From assembly GCF_900129825.1 (NCBI RefSeq), contig NZ_FQWZ01000001.1:434001-498000 (forward strand): DNA of 64,000 bases, written 5' to 3'. Shown here one piece after another: positions 22,818 to 33,430 of this stretch. The DNA comes from Hydrocarboniphaga daqingensis (GTDB lineage: Bacteria; Pseudomonadota; Gammaproteobacteria; Nevskiales; Nevskiaceae). The notes beneath the pieces are model-generated. The model was not told where the DNA came from and searched no databases. It saw only the letters and a list, made by a program, of their open reading frames with translations. Position 1 is the first letter of the stretch, and every line of letters starts with the position of its first letter. Made by a program: the position numbers and the translations under genes.

Positions 22818-23159
22818 ATGAGCACCTTGGCCGAGAAAACCTGCAGCCCGTGCGAAGGCGGAATCCCAGCACTGGACGCGACCGCCGCTGAAGCACTGAT
22901 GGCCAAGCTGGAGTCGCGCTGGACCCTGTCAGCCGATGCCCGACAGATCAGCGCCCAGTTCGCGTTCCGCGATTACTTCCGGACGATGGCCTTCATCAAT
23001 GCCGTCGCCTACGTGGCCGCGCAGGAAGACCACCACCCGGACATCAGCTTTGGCTACAACGCGTGCACGATCACGTGGTGGACCCACGCAGTCGATGGTC
23101 TAAGCGAAAACGACTTCATCTGCGCCGCCAAGGTCGACCGACTGGCAGACGGCAAGTAG
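22818..23159 (+). CDS. phhB: Pterin-4a-carbinolamine dehydratase
   Basis: 113 residues, with the family signature EDHHPDISFGYNACTITWWTHAVDGLSENDF (about 70-100), including the catalytic histidines. It dehydrates 4a-hydroxytetrahydropterin to recycle the cofactor of phenylalanine hydroxylase; no phhA is next to it. Some bacteria keep it for other pterin chemistry. The end is 17 bp from the convergent recR stop. Confidence 0.92.
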   Translation: MSTLAEKTCSPCEGGIPALDATAAEALMAKLESRWTLSADARQISAQFAFRDYFRTMAFINAVAYVAAQEDHHPDISFGYNACTITWWTHAVDGLSENDFICAAKVDRLADGK

Positions 23160-23176
23160 CCGGCCGGCAATGGCGC

Positions 23177-23776
23177 TCAGACCTGGCGTCGCCCGCTGAG
23201 CGCGTGGGCCAGCGTGCCGCCATCGACATACTCCAGCTCGCCCCCGACCGGCACGCCGTGCGCAATACGGCTGACCGCAACGTTTTGCGCGCGCGCGATC
23301 TCGGCCAGGCAATGCGCGGTGGCCTCGCCTTCGACGGTGGGATTGGTGGCGATGATCAGTTCGCGCACGTCCCCTGTAGCCAACTGCGCCTGCAACTGAT
23401 CCAGACCCAGTTCGTCCGGGCCGATGCCGTCGAGCGGCGACAGCCGACCCATCAGCACGAAATAGCGGCCGCGATACGGCGTGCCCGCTTCGATCGCCAT
23501 CAGGTCGGCCGGACCTTCGACCACGCAAAGATGGCCGCTGGCGGTACGCGCCGGCGTGCAATACCGGCAGTCGCCACCTTCGCAGAACATGCGGCAACTC
23601 GGGCAGCGGCCGATATGTTCGAGTGCATCCGTCAGTGCCTGGGCCAACGTGCGCGCGGCGCCGCGCTCGCGGTCGAGCAGCTGGAACGCCATGCGCTGAG
23701 CCGATTTGGGACCGACACCCGGCAGGCGGCGCAACGCATCGATCAATCGGGCCAGGCGGGGCGAATAAACGGACAT
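23177..23776 (-). CDS. recR: Recombination mediator RecR
   Basis: 199 residues: helix-hairpin-helix [16 protein letters not shown] (about 19-34), a zinc finger with CPSCRMFC and CRYC (about 57-75), and a Toprim domain with [12 protein letters not shown] and [18 protein letters not shown]. It works with RecF and RecO to load RecA at gaps. In many gammaproteobacteria it lies in dnaX-ybaB-recR; here dnaX and ybaB are about 17 kb away, so the operon is split. Confidence 0.95.
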   Translation of the reverse strand: MSVYSPRLARLIDALRRLPGVGPKSAQRMAFQLLDRERGAARTLAQALTDALEHIGRCPSCRMFCEGGDCRYCTPARTASGHLCVVEGPADLMAIEAGTPYRGRYFVLMGRLSPLDGIGPDELGLDQLQAQLATGDVRELIIATNPTVEGEATAHCLAEIARAQNVAVSRIAHGVPVGGELEYVDGGTLAHALSGRRQV

Positions 23777-23838
23777 GGGTTCGAACGTCTCGGTACGGAC
23801 TTGGCATGCAGCGATCCGCCCATTCTACTGGTGATGCC

Positions 23839-24612
23839 ATGACGCCCGAGCTGATTGCCGCGCTATGCGGCTTTGCCTTCCTGGCCGGCTTTGTCGATGC
23901 CGTGGTCGGCGGTGGTGGTTTGATCCAGGTGCCAGCGCTGCTGGTGCTGCTGCCGCAGTACCCGGTCGCGACGCTGTTCGGCACCAACAAGGCCGCGTCG
24001 ATCTGGGGCACGGCCGTGGCCACCTGGCGCTATGCGCGGCACATCCAGACGCCATGGCGCAGCGTGCTGCCGATGGCGCTGGCGGCGCTGGTCGCCGGCT
24101 TTGCCGGCGCCGCGGCGGTCAGTCACCTCGACAACGCGCTGCTCAAGCCCGTGATTCTGGTCGTGCTGGTCGTCGTGCTGGCCTACACCTTGTGGAAGAA
24201 AGACTTCGGCAAGCTGCATGCACCCAAGCTGTCGACGACGCAGCAGGTGCTGGTCGGCTTGATCGCCGGCACCGGCATCGGTTTCTACGACGGATTTCTG
24301 GGGCCCGGTACCGGCAGCTTTCTGGTGCTGGCCTTCGTCGGGCTGTTCGGGTTTTCGTTCCTGCATGCGTCGGCGTCGGCCAAGGCGGTCAACGTGATCA
24401 CCAACTTCGCCGCGCTGGCCTACTTCCTGAGCCACGGCTCGGTGCTGTGGCAGTTCGCGCTGCCGATGGCAGCGTGCAACGTCGGCGGGTCGCTGCTCGG
24501 CACGCGGATGGCCATCGCGCGCGGCGCCGGCTTCGTCCGCGGCATGTTCATCGTCGTCGTCGGCCTGCTGATCCTGCGGCTGGGCTACGACGTGTGGAGT
24601 ACGCGCGGCTAG
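23839..24612 (+). CDS. TSUP-family (TauE/SafE-like) membrane transporter
   Basis: 257 residues with about eight membrane helices. The N-terminal half carries GFVDAVVGGGGLIQVPALL and LFGTNKAASIWGTAVATWRY. The duplicated half carries GFYDGFLGPGTGSFLVLAFV and SASAKAVNVITNFAAL. This pair is typical of YfcA-type proteins. TSUP members export or import sulfite, sulfoacetate or related small anions; the substrate is unknown. The gene stands alone between recR and epmA. Confidence 0.88.
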   Translation: MTPELIAALCGFAFLAGFVDAVVGGGGLIQVPALLVLLPQYPVATLFGTNKAASIWGTAVATWRYARHIQTPWRSVLPMALAALVAGFAGAAAVSHLDNALLKPVILVVLVVVLAYTLWKKDFGKLHAPKLSTTQQVLVGLIAGTGIGFYDGFLGPGTGSFLVLAFVGLFGFSFLHASASAKAVNVITNFAALAYFLSHGSVLWQFALPMAACNVGGSLLGTRMAIARGAGFVRGMFIVVVGLLILRLGYDVWSTRG

Positions 24613-24621
24613 CCGGCGCGC

Positions 24622-25571
<950 letters not shown>

Positions 25572-25572
<1 letters not shown>

Positions 25573-26141
25573 TACTTGCCGACGCGACCCAGGTATTCGC
25601 CGGTGCGCGTATCGACCTTGATCGTCTCGCCCAGCTGCACGAACAGCGGCACGCGAACCACGGCACCGGTTTCCAGCGTCGCCGGCTTGCCGCCGCTGCC
25701 GCTGGTGTCGCCGCGCAGGCCCGGATCGGTGTCGGTGATCGTCAGGATCACGTAGTTCGGCGGCGTCACCGACAGCGGCACGCCATTGAAGAACAACACC
25801 TTGCAGGCTTCTTCACCCTTGAGCCACTTGGAGCACTCGGCCACGGCGGTCGCGCTGGCCTGGACCTGCTCGAAGCTCTCGGGGTTCATGAAGTGCCAGA
25901 ACTCGCCGTCGTTATACAGGTACTGCATATCGACTTCTTCGATGTCCGCGACTTCCCAGGTGTCGCCGGACTTGAGCGTCCGGTCGATCACGCGACCGTT
26001 CTTCAGGTTGCGGATCTTGATCGTGTTGGTCGCCTGGCCCTTGCCGGGCTTACGGTACTCGTTGTCGACGACGGAATAGGGTTCGCCGTCCACCAGTACC
26101 TTGGTGCCGGACTTCATTTCGTTGGTGCTGACAGTGGCCAT
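25572..26141 (-). CDS. efp: Elongation factor P
   Basis: 189 residues with three beta-barrel domains. The N-terminal loop ending [13 protein letters not shown] holds the Lys (about 34) modified by EpmA. The C-terminal signature is [23 protein letters not shown]. It relieves ribosome stalling at consecutive prolines. It is followed by epmA on the same strand and lies divergent to epmB, so substrate and both modification enzymes are together. EpmC, the hydroxylase, is not in the window. Confidence 0.97.
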
Positions 26142-26236
26142 TGTCGGATCTATTGGATTGAGGGGTTGTTTCGGGGCGTGGAACGGTGGCTAATAGGTTT
26201 GCCCCGCCACCGATCGCCCAGCGAAAATGGGCGCAG

Positions 26237-27256
26237 ATGATAACCCCTAGCCCTAAAACCCAACAGGCCCGCCAAGCACGAGCCTGGCAACACGCTCTAC
26301 GCGAGGCGTTCAAGCAGCCAGCCGATCTGTTGGCCTACCTAGGCCTGGACCCGGCGACGCCGCATCTGGAGGCCGCCGTATTGGGCAACTTTCCGCTGCG
26401 GGTGCCGCGGGGCTTTGCGGCGCGGATGCGCAAGGGTGACGCGGCCGACCCGCTGCTGCTGCAGGTCTGGCCGGCTGGAGCCGAGGCGCTCAATGTCGAT
26501 GGCTTCGGCCTGGATGCGGTGGGCGACAAGCTCAAGCTCAAGCCCGGCGGCATCGTTCACAAGTACCAGCATCGCGTGCTGGTGATGGCCACCGGCGCCT
26601 GCGGCGTCCATTGCCGCTACTGCTTCCGCCGACATTTTCCGTATTCGGACGCGCTGGCCGGCCGCGATCACTGGCGCGAAGCCCTGGCGCAAATCGCAGC
26701 CGACGGCAGCATCAGCGAGGTGATTCTGTCCGGCGGCGATCCGCTGTCGCTGTCCGACGACAAGCTCGGCGAACTGCTCGACGGGCTCGACGGTATCGCC
26801 CATGTGCGCCGGCTGCGCATCCACACGCGCCAGCCGATCGTGCTGCCCGAGCGGGTCGATGATGGGCTGCTCGCCTTGCTGCAGCGCACGCGGCTGCGCA
26901 CCGCGATGGTGTTGCACGCCAACCATGCCAACGAATTGGACGGCAGCGTCGCGATGGCGCTGGGCGCGCTGCGCGAGGCCGGCGTCAGCCTGCTGAATCA
27001 GGCGGTGCTGCTGCGCCGTGTCAACGACGATGTCGACACCTTGCAGGCCCTGTCGGAGCGGCTGTTCGACTGCGGCGTGCTGCCCTACTACCTGCATCTG
27101 CTCGACCGCGTCGCAGGCAGTGCGCATTTCGAAGTCGACGAGGACACGGCGCGGCGGTTGATGCGCGAGCTGTCGACGCGACTGCCGGGCTATCTGCTGC
27201 CGCGCCTGGCGCGCGAGACGGCCGGGCAGCCGGCCAAAGAGATCGTGGCGTGGTAG
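26237..27256 (+). CDS. epmB: EF-P beta-lysylation protein (lysine 2,3-aminomutase family)
   Basis: 339 residues, a radical-SAM enzyme: CGVHCRYCFRRHFPY carries the CxxxCxxC cluster motif, followed by SGGDPLSLSDDKL and a PLP-binding region. It isomerises (S)-alpha-lysine to (R)-beta-lysine for EpmA. The frame is open upstream to a GTG at 26186, but ATG 26237 gives the family length. It is divergent from efp with about 95 bp between the starts. Confidence 0.94.
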   Translation: MITPSPKTQQARQARAWQHALREAFKQPADLLAYLGLDPATPHLEAAVLGNFPLRVPRGFAARMRKGDAADPLLLQVWPAGAEALNVDGFGLDAVGDKLKLKPGGIVHKYQHRVLVMATGACGVHCRYCFRRHFPYSDALAGRDHWREALAQIAADGSISEVILSGGDPLSLSDDKLGELLDGLDGIAHVRRLRIHTRQPIVLPERVDDGLLALLQRTRLRTAMVLHANHANELDGSVAMALGALREAGVSLLNQAVLLRRVNDDVDTLQALSERLFDCGVLPYYLHLLDRVAGSAHFEVDEDTARRLMRELSTRLPGYLLPRLARETAGQPAKEIVAW

Positions 27257-27271
27257 CGCCGTGGTGAGCCC

Positions 27272-29413
27272 TTGCTAGCCGACGCCCCCGATACGGTCGC
27301 AGCCGGCAGCCTGCTGCTGCTGATCGGCGGCAGCGAAGACCGCGCGCGCGGTCTGGAAACGGCGCTGCGACAGTCCGGTTTCGCCGCGCGGGCGGCGTGG
27401 ATCGCCGACCTCGAAGAGCTCGACGAGGCACTGCGTCGCGGCGGCGCCGACCTGATCGTCTGTGCCGCCGAGACCGGCAGCCGCGCGTCGCTGGCCGCCG
27501 TGCTGGCGGTATGCAGCTCGGTCGCACCCGAACTGCCGGTGCTGGAATTGGGCGCCACGCACGATCTGGCCGCGACCAATCTGGCGCTGAGACTGGGCGC
27601 CCGCGACCGGATCTGCGCCGGCACCGAGGCGGATCTTCATCACTTGTGTCACGTCGTGCGCCGCGAGAGCAGCCGCCTGCGCAGCGAGCGCGAACTGATC
27701 CAGGCGCGGACACGGATGGCCGCGTTCGAGACCCGCCACCGCGAGCGGCTCGACGACATCAGCGACGCAGTGATCCACGTACAAGACGGCGTTGTATCGC
27801 GCGCCAATCACGCTTTTGCTGCGCTGCTGCAGAAGCCGGCCGACCTGCTGGTCGGCAGTTCCTTGATGGACTTGGTCGCGCCCGACCAGCAGCCGCGCAT
27901 CAAGGACCAGCTGCGCCAGCTGGCACGCGGCAAGGCCAGCGACGGCCCATTCCCGACCGTGCTGTTGCGCGCCGACGGGCAGCCGGTGGCGGTCGACGTG
28001 CACCTGACGCAGGGCACGGTGGGGCGTCAGTCGTTCGTCGAATGGCTGATCCGGGTCGAAGCGGAGGCGGCAACCACCGAACCCGCCGCCGATGCAGGCA
28101 GCCGGGTCGCGGCCGACGCGGGCGGCGGCGCGTTGCAGGATCGCCTGGCACTGTTCCGCGCGCTGGCACAGCCGGCTGCCGACGCCCGCCCACGCGCTGT
28201 GATGCTGTTCATCGCCGATGGCTTTGCGTCATTGGAAGCGCGGGTCGGGCTTGAAGACGCCGAGCTGCTGATGACCCAGGTCGCCGCGGCGATCCAGACG
28301 CGCATCGGGGCCCCGCCGGCGACCGGCAGCACGGTCGCGCCGGTCGCGGCCGCTGCGCTGTATCGCTTTTCGACCGACGAATGGGTTGCCGTCGTGTCAC
28401 GCGCCACCGCGGCTGAGTTCGAAGCGCTGGCCGATCGGCTGTGCCGCGAACTGGCGCAGCAGGTGTTCACCGCCGGCACGCACGAAACCCGCGTCAGCCT
28501 GACGGTGGCCGCCTACCCGATCGGTGCCAGCGAAGCGGCAACCCAGGCGATCGACCCGCTGGTGCGCGAAGCACGGCGCGCATCGGCCGAGGGTGGCGGC
28601 CGCGCGCTGGTCACCGGCCCGACGGCACAGGCACAGGCCGACGCGCGCGAAAACGCACGCCGCGCGGCGCAACTCAAGCGCGCACTGGACCACGACCGCA
28701 TGCATCTGGCGTATCAGTCGATCGCCAGCCTCGAAGGTGAGGCGCGACAGCATTTCGACGTGCTGGTGCGGATGGTCGACGAATCGGGGCAAGAGCGGCA
28801 TGCCGGCGAATTCATCGACGCGGCCGTGCAGTTCGGCCTGATGCGAGCCGTCGACCGCTGGGTGCTGGGCCAAGCGATCAAGGTGCTCGCCAAGCGCGAG
28901 CGCAGCGACGAACCACCGGTGTTGTTCGTCAAGATCTCGGAAGACAGCCTGCGCGACACCGAACGGCTGCTGGCGACACTGCGCGAACAGCTCGCCACCC
29001 ATCCGCTACGGCAGCGCGAGTTGTGTTTGGCCGTCCAGGAACTGTCGGTGCAAAACCATCTGCGCAAGACGCTGGCGCTGGCCCAAGCACTGGAACAGCT
29101 CGGCGTTGGGCTGGCGATCGAGCACTTCGGCATCGGCACGCATTCGAGTGCATTGCTCGAACAACTACCAGCGCGCTTCGTGAAGTTCCACGCCAGCTAC
29201 ACGCGCAACTTCAGCGACGCTGCCACGCAGCGCAAGATGGCCGATCTGTTGTCGATCACCCGGCGCCGCGGCATCCGCACGATCGCCAGCCACGTCGAGG
29301 ATGCCAACGTGATGGCGCGGATGTGGCAGCTGGGCATCAACTACATTCAGGGCTATCACGTGCAGGAGCCCGAAGCGGTGCTGCTGTCGACGACGCCGAT
29401 CCGCGGCAACTGA
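27272..29413 (+). CDS. FimX-like PAS-GGDEF-EAL protein with degenerate catalytic motifs
   Basis: 713 residues: an N-terminal receiver-like domain (about 10-130) without a clear phosphoacceptor, a PAS domain (about 155-270), a GGDEF-like domain (about 290-450) with no GGDEF motif, and an EAL domain from about 470. The EAL signature is DVLVRM rather than ExLxR, and the substrate helix reads AYQSI. This matches FimX, which binds c-di-GMP without cleaving it and controls type IV pili. The TTG start follows epmB by 15 bp; no in-frame ATG or GTG precedes it. Confidence 0.8.
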   Translation: MLADAPDTVAAGSLLLLIGGSEDRARGLETALRQSGFAARAAWIADLEELDEALRRGGADLIVCAAETGSRASLAAVLAVCSSVAPELPVLELGATHDLAATNLALRLGARDRICAGTEADLHHLCHVVRRESSRLRSERELIQARTRMAAFETRHRERLDDISDAVIHVQDGVVSRANHAFAALLQKPADLLVGSSLMDLVAPDQQPRIKDQLRQLARGKASDGPFPTVLLRADGQPVAVDVHLTQGTVGRQSFVEWLIRVEAEAATTEPAADAGSRVAADAGGGALQDRLALFRALAQPAADARPRAVMLFIADGFASLEARVGLEDAELLMTQVAAAIQTRIGAPPATGSTVAPVAAAALYRFSTDEWVAVVSRATAAEFEALADRLCRELAQQVFTAGTHETRVSLTVAAYPIGASEAATQAIDPLVREARRASAEGGGRALVTGPTAQAQADARENARRAAQLKRALDHDRMHLAYQSIASLEGEARQHFDVLVRMVDESGQERHAGEFIDAAVQFGLMRAVDRWVLGQAIKVLAKRERSDEPPVLFVKISEDSLRDTERLLATLREQLATHPLRQRELCLAVQELSVQNHLRKTLALAQALEQLGVGLAIEHFGIGTHSSALLEQLPARFVKFHASYTRNFSDAATQRKMADLLSITRRRGIRTIASHVEDANVMARMWQLGINYIQGYHVQEPEAVLLSTTPIRGN

Positions 29414-29525
29414 GTGCAATGCGGGCATCGGCCTGCAGCGCATGGCGGCACAAGATTCGCTACGGAATGCGCCGCGTGTCGGTCCGAGCGTGACCCGAGC
29501 CCCATCCTCCGAGGAGATCCACCCG

Positions 29526-30020
29526 ATGAAAAAAGCCCTGATGCTGCTGACCACCGCCGCCGTCCTGACCGGCAGCGCCACGCTGGCCCAGGCCGACGTC
29601 ACGCGCCACGCCTTGGTCGGCTCGACGTTTCCGATCGCACGCGCGGTCGAAGTCCCCGGCAAGCAGACGCTGGTGTTTCACAGCGGCATGACGCCCGACC
29701 CGGCCAAGCCCGACGCACCCAAGTTCAGCCCCGAATACTGGGGCGACACCAAGGCGCAGACCTTGTCGGTACTGGCCAAGACCAAGGCCTCGGTCGAGAG
29801 CATGGGGCTGAGCATGGGCGACGCCGTCAAGATGACCGTGTTCCTGGTCGGTCCGACGCCGGGCGCGCCGATGGACTTCGCCGGCATGATGGAGGGCTAC
29901 ACGCAGTTCTTCGGCACCAAGGATCAGCCCAAGCTGCCGGCACGTTCGGCCGTGCAGGTCGCAGGCCTGGCGGCGCCGGGCATGCTGGTTGAAATCGAGA
30001 TCGTGTTCGCCCGGCCGTAG
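29526..30020 (+). CDS. Exported RidA-family protein
   Basis: 164 residues: a signal peptide (MKKALMLLTTAAVLTGSATLAQA, about 1-23) followed by a RidA/YjgF domain with SVLAKTKASVESMGLSMGDAVKMTVFLVG and ARSAVQVAGLAAPGMLVEIEIVF. The Arg at ARSAVQV corresponds to the RidA arginine that binds imine or enamine intermediates. Cytosolic RidA deaminates reactive enamines; an exported version should act in the periplasm on an unknown substrate. GAGGAGAT precedes the ATG. A strong terminator follows. Confidence 0.85.
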   Translation: MKKALMLLTTAAVLTGSATLAQADVTRHALVGSTFPIARAVEVPGKQTLVFHSGMTPDPAKPDAPKFSPEYWGDTKAQTLSVLAKTKASVESMGLSMGDAVKMTVFLVGPTPGAPMDFAGMMEGYTQFFGTKDQPKLPARSAVQVAGLAAPGMLVEIEIVFARP

Positions 30021-30035
30021 GCTGCTGCGCGCATG

Positions 30036-30068
30036 AAAAAGGGCAGGCCCATGGGCCTGCCCTTTTTT
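30036..30068. terminator. Bidirectional intrinsic terminator
   Basis: A perfect 22-bp palindrome, GGGCAGGCCCA and its complement, is flanked by AAAAA on the left and TTTTTTT on the right. It can end both the RidA-like gene (+) and htpX (-). Confidence 0.95.
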
Positions 30069-30109
30069 TGCGTCCGGACCGCTACACCGGCCCGGACCTG
30101 ATGCCATAG

Positions 30110-30979
30110 TTACTTGCCGGCCTGCAGCGCCGCGATGCGCGCTTCGATCGGCGGATGCGTCGAGAACCATTCACGCGCGCCGCCCGCGATACCGAAGGCC
30201 ATCTGCTGCGGCGGCAGCGACGACGCGGCTTGCGCGCCGCCCAGGCGCTGCAGCGCGGCGATCATCTTGCGCTTGCCGGCCAAGTGAGCGGCACCGGCGT
30301 CGGCGCGGAATTCACGCTGGCGCGAGAACCAGGCGACGATCATCGACGCGCCGATGCCGAACACGATCTGCAGCACCATCACGCTGATGAAATAGCCCAT
30401 GCCGGGCTCGTCGCGCTCGCTGCGGAACACGGCCTTGTCGATCGCATAGCCGACCACGCGCGACAGAAACATCACGAAGGTGTTCACCACGCCCTGGATC
30501 AGCGTCAGCGTGACCATGTCGCCGTTGGCGACGTGGCTGACTTCGTGAGCGAGCACGGCTTCGATTTCGTCCTGGCTCATGCTGCGCATCAAGCCGGTGC
30601 TGACCGCGACCAGCGAGTTGTTCTTGCTCGGGCCGGTGGCAAACGCGTTGGGCTCGGGTGCGTCGTAGACGGCGACTTCCGGCATCGCGATGCCCGCTGC
30701 GCGCGCCTGACGCTCCACGGTGTTCAGCAGCCACATTTCGGCCGAATTGCGCGGCTCGGTGATGACGTGGGCGCCGGTCGAGCGCTTGGCCATCCACTTG
30801 GACATCTGCAGGCTGATGAACGAGCCGCCGAAGCCGAAGATCGCCGAAAATGCCAGCAGCGCGCCGAGGTTGAGTCCGTTGGCCGTCAGGAAGCGGTCGA
30901 CGCCGAGCAGCGAGGCGACGATCGACAGCACCAGCATCACGGCAATGTTGGTCAGCAGGAACAGAAAGATGCGTTTCAT
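30110..30979 (-). CDS. htpX: Membrane protease HtpX
   Basis: 289 residues of M48B type: two N-terminal helices (about 5-25 and 35-55), zinc motif [13 protein letters not shown] with HExxH (about 139-151), two more helices, and a third zinc ligand in [25 protein letters not shown] ends the protein. It cleaves misfolded membrane proteins together with FtsH in heat or envelope stress. It is the second M48 enzyme in the window, besides the one at 16057. Confidence 0.95.
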   Translation of the reverse strand: MKRIFLFLLTNIAVMLVLSIVASLLGVDRFLTANGLNLGALLAFSAIFGFGGSFISLQMSKWMAKRSTGAHVITEPRNSAEMWLLNTVERQARAAGIAMPEVAVYDAPEPNAFATGPSKNNSLVAVSTGLMRSMSQDEIEAVLAHEVSHVANGDMVTLTLIQGVVNTFVMFLSRVVGYAIDKAVFRSERDEPGMGYFISVMVLQIVFGIGASMIVAWFSRQREFRADAGAAHLAGKRKMIAALQRLGGAQAASSLPPQQMAFGIAGGAREWFSTHPPIEARIAALQAGK

Positions 30980-31057
30980 CGGAAGGCAGGTTCAGGTCGG
31001 TGACAGACGAATTCTGGGGCTGACGCGGTCGAAATCAAGCGGCACGCCGCCGGCCGA

Positions 31058-33292
31058 TCAAGCCAGTGGCGCGATCCGGTCGACGGTCTGGTAACCGCGC
31101 GGCAGATGGTTGCCACGTCCGGCTCGCGCGGCCGTGTAGGCCGCGACGTCGGACGGCTTGAGCGTCAGCGTGCGCTTGCCGCAGGTCAGCACCAGCGCCG
31201 TACCCTCGGCGGCGACGCAGCTGGCGACGATGCGGTCTTGGCCCTTGAGCGCGACCAGCTTGTTGCCCTTGCCCTTGGCCAGCTCCGGCAGCTCGGCCAC
31301 CGGAAACACCAGAAGCCGGCCCTCGGCCGTGACCAGCGCCAGCCGGTCGCTGGCGGCGCGCGTCAGCGCCGGCGGCAGCGGCGCGCCGTCGAGCGTGATC
31401 ATCGCCTTGCCGCTCTTGTTGCGAGCCTGCATGTCGCCGAGGCGGGTCTGGAAGCCATAGCCTTCGGTCGACCCGAGGACATAGCGATCGGCCTCGTCGC
31501 CCATCAGCAGCGCGACGATCCGCGCACCGTCCTGCAAGTCGAGCTTGGTGGTCACCGGCTCGCCCTGCGAGCGCGCCGACGGCAGCTCGCGTGGGTTGAG
31601 CGTGTAGCAGCGGCCCTTGCTGTCGAGCAGGATCAGCAGCTGATTGGTCTTGCCGATCGCGTGCGCAAAGTATTCGTCGCCGCTCTTGTACGACAGCGCC
31701 GTGGGGTCCAGCTCGTGGCCCTTGCCGGCGCGGATCCAGCCCGCCTTCGATAGCACCACGGTGATCGGCTCGGCCGGCAGGATCTCGGAAGCTTCGAGCG
31801 CCACGGCCGCCGCACGCGCGACGATCGGGCAACGCCGCGCGTCGCCGAACTTCTTGGCGTCTTCGTCCAACTCCTTGCCGACCAGCTTCTTGAGCTTGGC
31901 TTCGGATGCGAGCAGGTCCTGCAGCTGATCGCGCTCGGCGGCCAGCTCGGCTTGCTCGCCGCGAATCTGCATCTCTTCGATCTTTTGCAAGTGACGCAGC
32001 TTCAGGTCGAGGATCGCATTGGCCTGAATCTCCGACAGGCCAAAGCGGCGCATCAGTTCGGCGTGCGGATCATCCTCGAAGCGGATGATGCGGATCACCT
32101 CGTCGATGTTCAGATACGCGATCAACAAGCCGTCGAGGATATGCAGGCGTTCGTTGACCTTGCCGAGCCGGTGTTCGAGCCGGCGACGCACGGTGGCACC
32201 GCGATACACCAGCCATTCGGCCAAGATTTCGCGCAGGTTCTTGACCCGCGGCCGGCCGTCGAGGCCGATCATGTTGAGGTTCACGCGCGCCGACTTTTCG
32301 AGGTCGGTCGTGGCGAACAGATGCGCCATCAGCGCCTCGACATCGATGCGGTTGCTGCGCGGAATGATCACGATCCGCGTCGGGTGCTCGTGGTCGGACT
32401 CGTCGCGCAAGTCGTCGACCAGCGGCAGCTTCTTGGCGCGCATCTGCTCGGCGATCTGCTCCTGGATCTTGGCCGGCGACACTTGCTGCGGCAAATGCGT
32501 GACCACGATCTGCAAGCCGCTGGGGCCGTCGTCCTCACGCTCCCAGCGAGCGCGCATCCGCACCATGCCGTTGCCGGTTTCATACAGCTTCCGCAGCTCG
32601 GTCGGGTCGCTGATGATCTCGCAGCCGGTGGCGAAATCCGGCGCCGGCACTTTCTCGATGACCTCGGCCAGCGTCGCGTCGGGGTTCTTCAGCAGCACCT
32701 GGCAGGCCGCCACCAGCTCGCGCAAGTTGTGCGGCGGGATGTCGGTGGCCATGCCGACGGCAATGCCGGTCGTGCCATTGACCAGGATGTTCGGCAAGCG
32801 CGCCGGTAGCAGCCGCGGCTCGGTCATCGTGCCGTCGAAGTTGGGCACCCAGTCCGAAGTGCCCATTTCCAGCTCGGTCAGCAGCGTCGAGGCATACGGC
32901 GTCAGCTTGGCCTCGGTGTAGCGCATCGCGGCGAAGCTCTTGGGGTCGTCGGCCGAACCCCAGTTGCCCTGGCCGTCGACCAGCGGATAGCGATAGCTGA
33001 ACGGCTGCGCCATCGTCACCATCGCTTCGTAGCAAGCGGTATCGCCGTGCGGATGGAACTTGCCGATCACGTCGCCGACGGTGCGCGCCGACTTTTTCGG
33101 CTTGCTGGTCGACGACAAGCCCAGCTCGCTCATCGCATAGATGATGCGGCGCTGCACCGGCTTCAAGCCGTCGGCGATGTTCGGCAATGCACGGTCGAGC
33201 ACGACGTACATCGAATAATCGAGGTAGGCCTTCTCGGCAAAAACGCGCAGCGGCAGGCGTTCGGTTTCGGTGATTTCCACGGGGTTCATCAA
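31058..33292 (-). CDS. parC: DNA topoisomerase IV subunit A
   Basis: 744 residues. [19 protein letters not shown] starts the breakage domain; the catalytic Tyr125 lies in AMRYTEAKL. The quinolone-resistance region reads [12 protein letters not shown], with Thr85 where E. coli ParC has Ser80. The C-terminal half is a partial beta-pinwheel typical of ParC. With ParE it decatenates daughter chromosomes. It lies 138 bp downstream of parE on the same strand. Confidence 0.96.
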   Translation of the reverse strand: MMNPVEITETERLPLRVFAEKAYLDYSMYVVLDRALPNIADGLKPVQRRIIYAMSELGLSSTSKPKKSARTVGDVIGKFHPHGDTACYEAMVTMAQPFSYRYPLVDGQGNWGSADDPKSFAAMRYTEAKLTPYASTLLTELEMGTSDWVPNFDGTMTEPRLLPARLPNILVNGTTGIAVGMATDIPPHNLRELVAACQVLLKNPDATLAEVIEKVPAPDFATGCEIISDPTELRKLYETGNGMVRMRARWEREDDGPSGLQIVVTHLPQQVSPAKIQEQIAEQMRAKKLPLVDDLRDESDHEHPTRIVIIPRSNRIDVEALMAHLFATTDLEKSARVNLNMIGLDGRPRVKNLREILAEWLVYRGATVRRRLEHRLGKVNERLHILDGLLIAYLNIDEVIRIIRFEDDPHAELMRRFGLSEIQANAILDLKLRHLQKIEEMQIRGEQAELAAERDQLQDLLASEAKLKKLVGKELDEDAKKFGDARRCPIVARAAAVALEASEILPAEPITVVLSKAGWIRAGKGHELDPTALSYKSGDEYFAHAIGKTNQLLILLDSKGRCYTLNPRELPSARSQGEPVTTKLDLQDGARIVALLMGDEADRYVLGSTEGYGFQTRLGDMQARNKSGKAMITLDGAPLPPALTRAASDRLALVTAEGRLLVFPVAELPELAKGKGNKLVALKGQDRIVASCVAAEGTALVLTCGKRTLTLKPSDVAAYTAARAGRGNHLPRGYQTVDRIAPLA

Positions 33293-33430
33293 ATTCCCAG
33301 AATCAGGTGGTCGAGGGCCGCGACGAGTGGCTCGCGGTCCAAAGATCGGTTGGCATCCGCCGCGCCGCGGACGCGTCGCAGCAGGCAGCGGCGCTCAGAC
33401 ACGGGCGGCGCAGCGCCGGCGATATCGGCG

